From Periconia sp. R9002 (Eukaryota > Ascomycota > Dothideomycetes > Pleosporales > Periconiaceae), in contig JAMAHW010000002.1 in NCBI GenBank assembly GCA_023627715.1, positions 310,001 to 374,000 on the forward strand: a stretch of DNA of 64,000 bases. The letters are read 5' to 3'. Both the position numbers and the translations under genes were made by a program. The notes beneath the pieces were generated by a model that worked only from the letters and a program-made list of their open reading frames with translations, ran no database searches and was not told where the DNA came from. Positions 57,297 to 64,000 of this stretch are shown here, one piece after another. Numbering within the stretch: the stretch's first letter is position 1; every line of letters starts with the position of its first letter.

Positions 57297-58391
57297 CTAA
57301 GCCATGGTCTCAGAACCGGTAATCCTCAGAAAGTCAGCCTTGACATACTCCCAAACCTTATCCTTCACTCCATTTTCCCTGAACTCGCGCAGCAAATTCT
57401 CCACCCTTGTCGAAGAACTTTCACACTTTTGATCAAGCGTGTACATTCCACTGCCCACTTCACCATCACTGCCTCGAGCTACCTGCCCATCCCCATACAC
57501 TACCACACCACACCCTTTTCCGTCTTTAGGTGGATACCTTGCGCTAGTTGCCAGGTATACATGTCTTTCTGCGCACTCCTCCGGCGAAGTATTGATCAGC
57601 GGTGCCAGGAGACCCGTAATAAGCACTATAACCTTCATCTTGAAATTCGACTCCATCTCGCGCATAATTCCGCCTTTCACAACACCGGGGACGCAGTGGA
57701 TAAAACTCACGTCAGGTGCACGACACGCCATTTCCTCAAGCAGCAGTGTTTGCATGGATGCTAGTTGATCTCGCCACTGGGTTAGAGGGAGGTTAGCACT
57801 AGCGAGGTTGTTGATGTCAATTGGGCCTTCATAGGACGCAGCGCCAACACTGATGGCTCGGCGGAGGATTGGATTGGATTTTTGGAGAAGAGGGAGGAGG
57901 TTGATGATGAAACGAGTTCGGCCGTGAGTAGCGATTCCGGAAGCGAGAGGAAGACCTTCGGAGGTCACTTTGTGGATTTGTTAGAGCTCGTATGCAAGAT
58001 GAAACAATAACTCAGAAGTCGTAAGAGGCTCTCACTTACTCTTCGTGAAAGCCATAGTGCCTTGACTTTGGAATAAGAGGTTGATAGCATCTTCTTTGTT
58101 TTTTATATTTTGGCACACTTGATCGATATTCTTCAACAGACTGACATCCGCTTGTATAAAGTGAAAGCTTCCCTTGTTGTTTAGCTGCTGGCACTCGAAT
58201 ATGATCCGGTCGGCAGCTTCTTTCGAACGGCCTACGATGTAGACTCGAGGTTTGATTGTGTACCGAGCGATCGACTTGAGAGTGTATTCTCCGACACCAC
58301 TTGTACCGCCGACGAAGACAGCAACTAATCCACTTGGGAGTTCGTCTGCAATACGCCTGTTGGATGCAACAACTTCAGGGAGAGCGACCAT
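57297..58391 (-). CDS. Short-chain dehydrogenase/reductase-like protein
   Basis: Two exons: 58391-58040 and 57967-57297 (340 residues), with a 72-bp intron. The cofactor motif is VFVGGTSGVGEYTLK, then YIVGRSKEAADRI with Arg favouring NADP, and LFQSQGTMAF for the NNAG-like position. A serine lies in ISVGAASYEGP. I do not see an ordinary YxxxK at the expected place, so it belongs to the divergent fungal SDR group in which that motif is unclear. Such genes are frequent near biosynthetic loci. It starts 303 bp from the next regulator gene and is transcribed away from it. Confidence 0.82.
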
Positions 58392-58693
58392 GATGTGTAT
58401 GTAGGGCGGAAAATCCTGGGCTTTGCAAAAGCAGAAGATAGTTACAAATACTTTACCATTACATATTTATATTGAACGCCCTGGTATTCGCATTCAATCT
58501 TTATACTTTCAGGCAATCGTGATGAACATGCTTGTCGTAGCATTATTATTTCTGCGCTAACCCGCAATGAGCGATACGAACCTAAAATGGACACTGAGCG
58601 TCTGCGGAGATAAAGACGGAGATTACGGGCAAGAGGTTCTTCAAATGGCGATACGAGCTCGACGAAGTAAGTTCTTCCTACAATTCTTCGCCG
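58392..58693. promoter_or_regulatory. Divergent promoter between SDR and Zn2Cys6 genes
   Basis: 302 bases separating two start codons. A tatttatattg at about 58463 may be a TATA-like element for the SDR gene. No operator recognised. Confidence 0.35.
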
Positions 58694-60029
58694 ATGGAAA
58701 GTCTTTTACTTGCTGACAGCACCGCAAAATCGGTTATGGAGCAATTAACCAACACATTTGTATTATCTACGTCCAATCAGAGTCAACATCAAGTTCAACT
58801 GCATGAAGTCCCTCAATGTTTGCCGTTTGATCCTTCCAGAAGAAGAAGAGAGCACCGGAAATCAAGCACCGGGTGTCGTACTTGCAGAGCGAGACGAGTG
58901 AAGGTCAGTATTCCCGCATTTCATTTTGAACAAAGTAATAACTTCTCTCGGGATCCCACAGTGTGATGACAAAACACCGTGCAGCAACTGCTCACGCAGG
59001 GGGGAAGTATGCAGTCGAACTAAGCAAACTTCACATGCTTTTTCAACCAGTATTTCTCCGACGCCACGGCATCCTATTCATGGATCCTACGCGCCAAACG
59101 ACAAAGTCAATCTGCTCTACCTCAAATTCTTCCACCACTTCCATACAAACACATGCAGCACTCTTCTTCTACCTCAGTCTGTTTGGAACCATGCAATTCA
59201 ACTATCTTTCAGTTTTGACTTTTTGGCTTCAGCAATTCTCTGCCTCTCTGCGCGCCATCTAGCTTATCTTCAACCTTCAGATCCAACGTATCCGAACGCT
59301 GCACTAACACACCTATCTCGCGCTATCACTGGTTTCCGTGGTGAACTGAACAATAATCTTCCCTCGTCTCATCTCGACGTCTTCATAGCCACGGCCGTTC
59401 TGCTGCAGTTCGAAGTCTGGACTCATGCCAACGATGAACTCATCGGTGATCAAATTCATAAACCATCACGAGACCGTGTTTTCGAGCTCTGTTCCAGTCT
59501 AAAAAGTGTCTTCCTCAACAGCTTTCCAGAAGCATCAATTCAATCATCCATATTTTTGGATAACCTAAGGGAAGGTTCGGAGTCGGCTTTACTTGATGCT
59601 TCGCAATTTCAAGAAGGACAAGCAACAAACTCCATATTCTCCGAGCAATCCATATCTAGTCCTACATGGCTTGAGTCGCCCTTTTTAGAATCTACCGATG
59701 ACTTGAACATCCCCAATAACGAGGTATTCTCCTCGACCGCGATTAAGCGCCTCTGTCTCATCTGGTCGTTTGTCTCGTCGAGCCATTCTTCCACCGACCC
59801 CAATATTCTGCGAGTCTTAGCGAGATTTATCTTGTTCCCTATTGCGTGCCATGGCCCATTAATGGTAATGGATGGAGAAAGCAAGATCCACGCTCAGCTA
59901 TGGCTTTATCACTTCTATCGCGCGGCGCGTATACTTCTTGAATCAGATGAGTATTGGTGGACCCACAAAAGGTCAGCATTCCAGGAGCGGAACTGGAGAG
60001 CTCAGTTATTGGCGCATAGCTCCGTATAG
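58694..60029 (+). CDS. Zn2Cys6 transcription factor
   Basis: Two exons: 58694-58903 and 58962-60029 (425 residues). The intron splits the zinc cluster: TGCRTCRARRVK joins CDDKTPCSNCSRRGEVC, giving all six cysteines with regular spacing. The cluster is preceded by a basic stretch (PSRRRREHRKSS). The rest resembles the C-terminal domain of fungal regulators with a short hydrophobic repeat (ASAILCLSARHLAYLQPSD; LDVFIATAVLLQFEVW). It could control the divergent SDR and the acyltransferase next to it, by position only. Confidence 0.9.
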
Positions 60030-60171
60030 CTATCTTTACGTATATATGCCTGTTACACACTAGGTGCAAATCGCGCCGGCACCGAGACGCCACGTAACAC
60101 AGCATTTCCAGCCTTTTTCCACTCACCGAACCAACCACGGTTAAATTCGCCAATGGCCTAGTAGACGCGAT

Positions 60172-61669
60172 TTATGCATACTCCCCAAGCATTTCCCTCA
60201 CCCTTTCCCAAATCTCCACCCCCAAATACCCCGAAACCCAATAATTCGATTTCCCGTCCTTTCCAATAATCGGGAACCCATTCGGCATGGTAAACCCAAA
60301 CTGGCAATTCTGTATATACTTTGGCTTCCCGTTCCCCGCCTCATCACCTTTCTTCATTGCCGCGGAAAAATCAAGGTCAAACAATCCCGCTTTTGTCCAG
60401 TTGGAAAACGTAACGATATGCGCATTGCCATCCCCAAAGAATGGAGGGAGTTTCATTTTACTCTCTCTTGTCATGCTGCAGAATGCTTCCACTTGCTCGC
60501 GCGTGCCTAGTTCCGTGATAGCGCAGCGGATCGAGGATGCGATGATGCCGATCGCTTTCTCGCGGATGTCGTCGAGGGGGAGGAGGACGTTGATGAAGCT
60601 GATTGCGTTTGAGATGTATGGCGCGTTTGGCGGGATCGTGTCTGGTTGGAGGACCTTTCGGAGGCTGTATGCATTGTTGAGCACAATTGTCTGGGGTGGG
60701 GAGGTGAGTGGAAGGTGTGCGGTTGCGAGACGCGTCCACCATGCGACGAGGACATCACCTTCTGTCAGGAAGGGAGCTTCGTTGGTAGAGGCCGCTGTGA
60801 GGTCCGCAAGAGCTGTGAATGCAATTTTTTTATGAAGTCGTGCGGTATGCATACCATATGATTTTCTAATTTATGGAAGAAGCTGGGAAGTTGATTGAGT
60901 CCGTATCTTAGAAGTCCAAAAGTACCCATTCGATGCGAATCGAGTTTATGCGGTTCGGTCACATTTGTACCTAGTTTAACTAAGGGATCAATTTCAGTGC
61001 CGTATGGCTCAATGACTTCATTTTCGCGGCCCCGCAGTATCAAAATCCAAGCGTCCATAAGAGCTCTTTTGCCCATTGCATCCAAGAGCGTGTGTGGCCA
61101 ATACAACGTCACGATAGTAGTGTCTCTGAAACACACGACATGGAGTCCTAGTTGCGGCCTATCCGTATTCAGATAGTCACCCAATTTAGTTGGACCTCCT
61201 TCAGGTTTCATCAACTCGTGAAATTCGTCTGGGTCTCCCACGATTGCGGGTTGCGCGCTCGGCTGTGGTAGACGAGATGCCACTAGATGCTCGGCCGCAC
61301 GCTCACCGAACTCAACGTGGGAAAAAGAAATCGCGGGACGATCTTCCGTAAATTCTGTGGGAATGTGGTATTCGAGGTTTCCATTGTTCTGCAAATGGTT
61401 AGAATGAAGCTGTCAAGATCTTGCGAGAATACAGGTACGTTTTTTCTAAGTCGAGCTCCTAATTTCCACCATGCTTCTTTGTGGGCTAGTTTTTGGAGAC
61501 TTTGGTGTAACCTCTCTGTGTCGAGAACGCCATCGAATACAAACATGGAATAAAGAATGAATGCACGCCAAAGGGGAGTGTCATCGAAGAAGTGTAAAGG
61601 TACAATTTTGTCGTTAGGACTGTTGTTTGTCACCTCATCATTAGGTTTGGCTTTGAAGAATTCTAACAT
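60172..61669 (-). pseudogene. BAHD-like acyltransferase with a one-base frameshift
   Basis: Exon 1 is 61669-61439 and a 50-bp intron ends at 61389. Exon 2 then runs on the minus strand until about 60825, where the frame changes. The N-terminal part has the BAHD HxxxD motif in YWPHTLLDAMG and ends with MVCIPHDFIKKLHSQ. The continuation ALADLTAASTNEAPFLTEGD, then VLVAWWTRLATAHLPL, lies in the next frame down to 60172. The family normally reads straight through here. A run of seven A (minus strand, 60825-60831) is the likely site; one more base would join the frames. No intron rescues it: the only GT...AG candidate is 42 or 60 bases, multiples of three. The C-terminus (IGKDGKSNYWVSGYLG) resembles trichothecene 3-O-acetyltransferase-like enzymes. 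It may be a real pseudogene or an assembly error. Confidence 0.75.
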
Positions 61670-62144
61670 AGTGACAGCAACACAATTGAGACCATATTAT
61701 TCCACGATAAAAATTAAAATGTACCGCTTTTATGTTCCGTTGTCGACCATTGTGTTCTTTGGTAAGCGATGTGACCAAGATCATCCTTCTTACTAAGGTA
61801 AGATGTGTGAGGCACAGTAGGCACCCACACCTATAGGGAGGACTTGTCACATAAGCACTATTTCATTTTCAATGCTAAATCATGCACTTCATATAAGGGT
61901 CCACAAAAGCGGAAAAAAACGAAAATAAGATCTGTAATAGCGGACTTTTCATTACACACGGGAGTTGCAACGTGAAAGACGGTCATATAAGCGAGAGATC
62001 ACTGATAATCGGTTGCACGAAGCCCATGGAACGAAAATTGTCACGTATTATAAAAATTAATATTAACTAATGAGCGTTATACACATTCCATCAACCTCGT
62101 TGTCGTCTCATGCACCCCGACCACATAAATCATACCACATCGCC
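61670..62144. other. Intergenic
   Basis: Between two minus-strand genes. AT-rich, no feature recognised. Confidence 0.5.
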
Positions 62145-64000
62145 TTACAAAACGACATGCACGGTCTGAGCAATGCTGGGGGTTCCCTGGCTGGAAATTG
62201 CAAACAGATAGTAGTAACCCGGGAGAAGGATGCCGCTATCAGTCGGCAACTTCGCAGAATACTGGCCACCGCTGACAGTCATATCCTCGAGAGGGATACG
62301 CCTCTGATCGCTGTTCACTGAGTGCGTGACCGATCCCATACGGATAAGCGAAACCTTTGCTGTTTCGCCATCAGCGAGTTGAGATACACTGAAGTTGAGG
62401 GTTGCGCCGACTTGAACGGATTCTTGGGGAAGGCCGGCGATGACTGGGCGTGTGGCGTAGGTGCCGTCAGCGTTGAAAAGGAAAGGAGGCTCGAAAAATT
62501 CGCCGTCAGCGTGGTCGACGGTCTTGTCGCAACCAGCGGTAGAGCCACGAATTTTACTGACGTAGCAGAGACCGCCACCGCCAACGAACACGCGGCTATC
62601 GGGAAGAAGAATGGAGACAGAGTGGTAATTGCGGGGGACTGCGGACGCGGCCATTTGAGTCCACTGCTTGGTTTCAGGGTCGAAGAGTTCGGGAATGAGA
62701 ACGCCGTTGGTGTTGGTGAAGACAAGAGATCGTGGTTGACCGCCAGTCACGAGAACAGTTCCGTCGGGAAAGACCACGGCGTTGGAGAAACCACGTTGGA
62801 AGGTCATGTCGGAGACACGCTCGATAGTCGAAGGGGTGTTGGGTTCGCCAATCGTGGTGATGTGGGCGCGCTTGTTGGCATCGCTGTCAGTGTAGTCGGG
62901 CGAACCTCCAGCAGAAAGGATCTTGCCGTTGACAGCATCGTACATGACGAAAATACCACACATGGCGTCGTCGGTGTCTCTGGTTCCAGCTTTGACAATA
63001 GATCCCTCGCCTTCAGTGCCAAACCAGTGCTGGTCCATGCTGGGGCCCGCCTGGAAAACGCTCCCGTCCTTCCAGCCAAACAGCCAGGCGTGGTTGTCTT
63101 CTCTCCAGATACCTTCGTGGTCAGTCGTGAGAATAGGCTTCACGTCGGCCCCGGGAAGGTATGTCCACTGCTCGGCCTTAGGGTCGTAAATCTCTCCGTT
63201 TTTGCCCTTGCGCGGACCAGAGTAAGCGCCACCAATGGTGAAGACTTTACCGTTCGAAAGAATCGTTGAGGTCTGGTAGCCACGGCCAATGGTCATGTCG
63301 GGGCCACGAGTGAAGTTGTTGGTGGCAGGGTCATAGATACTGACAGCTGCAGCATCGGAGCCTCCTTGGATGAGGATACGACCGTCATCGAGCTGGCTGA
63401 TACCGGGGCAAAACATGTCGTGATTTGTGTTAACGACTTCGCGATGCGACACGGCGCCACTGTCCAGATTAAGGTCACCGAACTGCGTCATGCCCGAAGC
63501 ACCACCAAATGCGTCCACTCCCCATGAGGAAAAGTACATGAGTCTGTCGGGTTGGGGAAATTTTGGCACAACATACGCAGCTACTGGGATGAGAGGCAGG
63601 CGTACGATGTCAGACCACTTGCCTTGAGTAGCAATGTTTGAGGTAGTGGGCACAGTGATCGTCGAGTAACGCTTGTTCTTGACCCAGACCAACGATGTAG
63701 CAGGCTCGGCTCCCTTGATGTGGCAGGCATTCTGATCGTGATCAAACACGGCTTTCTTACAGTCGTTGATGGTGGAGCACAGATCCGCGCACGCATTGCT
63801 AGTGGTAACCTGTTTGACCACTTTCACGCTCGCGCCTTCGTAGTCGGAACCAGGACAGATGTTGAAGGTTGCGCCTTTGGGGGCACGGTATGTAGTTTGC
63901 TCCACAGGGCAGACGGCAATAGGTGTCCTATCCTTGATCTCCGTGTCAAGACGAATGGTATTGAAACGTATATCCTGCTCCCAAAACATAGGGTTCCTGT
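62145..64000 (-). CDS. Copper radical oxidase (AA5, galactose/alcohol-oxidase-like) with PAN domain, 5' truncated
   Basis: The stop is at 62145 and the frame is still open at the right edge, so the start is outside. An N-terminal PAN/apple-like region (CADLCSTINDCKKAVFDHDQ) precedes a kelch propeller and a C-terminal DUF1929-like domain. The active site is complete: Cys (63408-63410, MFCPGI), the Tyr that cross-links to it (63276-63278, GRGYQTS), a Tyr-His pair (62622-62627, RNYHSV) and the last His (62322-62324, VTHSVNS). The position equal to the stacking tryptophan of galactose oxidase is Tyr here (63222-63224, GGAYSG). That residue differs between galactose oxidases and general or aryl-alcohol oxidases of the family, so a non-galactose alcohol substrate is likely. 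Probably secreted; the signal peptide is out of view. Confidence 0.9.
   Translation of the reverse strand, partial: RNPMFWEQDIRFNTIRLDTEIKDRTPIAVCPVEQTTYRAPKGATFNICPGSDYEGASVKVVKQVTTSNACADLCSTINDCKKAVFDHDQNACHIKGAEPATSLVWVKNKRYSTITVPTTSNIATQGKWSDIVRLPLIPVAAYVVPKFPQPDRLMYFSSWGVDAFGGASGMTQFGDLNLDSGAVSHREVVNTNHDMFCPGISQLDDGRILIQGGSDAAAVSIYDPATNNFTRGPDMTIGRGYQTSTILSNGKVFTIGGAYSGPRKGKNGEIYDPKAEQWTYLPGADVKPILTTDHEGIWREDNHAWLFGWKDGSVFQAGPSMDQHWFGTEGEGSIVKAGTRDTDDAMCGIFVMYDAVNGKILSAGGSPDYTDSDANKRAHITTIGEPNTPSTIERVSDMTFQRGFSNAVVFPDGTVLVTGGQPRSLVFTNTNGVLIPELFDPETKQWTQMAASAVPRNYHSVSILLPDSRVFVGGGGLCYVSKIRGSTAGCDKTVDHADGEFFEPPFLFNADGTYATRPVIAGLPQESVQVGATLNFSVSQLADGETAKVSLIRMGSVTHSVNSDQRRIPLEDMTVSGGQYSAKLPTDSGILLPGYYYLFAISSQGTPSIAQTVHVVL

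Noticed and set aside
60790..60850. An intron starting at GTATGC that would repair the acyltransferase frame
   Set aside because: Available acceptors give 42 or 60 bases, both multiples of three, so the frame is not corrected. They also delete conserved residues.
43616..61669. A full PKS, NRPS or terpene biosynthetic cluster
   Set aside because: No ketosynthase, condensation, carrier or terpene synthase motif is present in any frame; only tailoring-type and precursor-supply genes.

Overview
The window is nuclear DNA of a filamentous ascomycete (Pezizomycotina). Most genes carry short spliceosomal introns (about 47-75 bp, GT-AG, branch points of the CTAAC/CTGAC type). Typical families of that group are present: Zn2Cys6 regulators, DUF3638, DUF6594, GMC oxidoreductases, FAS1 proteins and BAHD-like acyltransferases. 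I cannot name the species; the gene families would fit Leotiomycetes or a related class.

Layout. 1-765 is the C-terminal end of a regulator cut by the left edge. 1084-1327 holds a striking foldback palindrome. 1771-11223 is a giant DUF3638/DUF3645 gene broken by one in-frame stop. 12204-15134 (minus) encodes a membrane GT2 glycosyltransferase and 17441-19103 a membrane-anchored GH16 enzyme, both cell-wall type. 19657-23133 holds a metallo-beta-lactamase-fold protein, a dienelactone hydrolase and, on the minus strand to 24204, a DUF6594 membrane protein. 24619-26616 encodes a protein with a P-loop motif followed by two retropepsin-like domains, the least conventional protein here. 27341-32612 has a secreted SMP-30-type lactonase, an orphan membrane-anchored protein and a methyltransferase.

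33040-36682 is a divergent SDR/GMC oxidoreductase pair. It is followed by a DHA2-type MFS exporter (37390-39067) and a GH105 hydrolase (39574-41042). 43616-52178 holds a regulator with C2H2-like and Zn2Cys6 fingers, a 2OG-Fe(II) oxygenase, an acyl-CoA-ligase-like enzyme and a class II DAHP synthase. This may be a small metabolite locus using shikimate-pathway carbon, but there is no PKS, NRPS or terpene synthase. 52875-54277 is a GPI-type two-FAS1-domain protein. 54895-64000 has two Zn2Cys6 regulators, an SDR, a frameshifted acyltransferase and a PAN-kelch copper radical oxidase that runs off the right edge.

At least two genes are interrupted as written (nonsense codon at 9541; frameshift near 60825) and one needs a non-canonical GC-AG intron (40068). 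Exon boundaries were worked out by eye from splice signals and reading-frame continuity; none has transcript support here.
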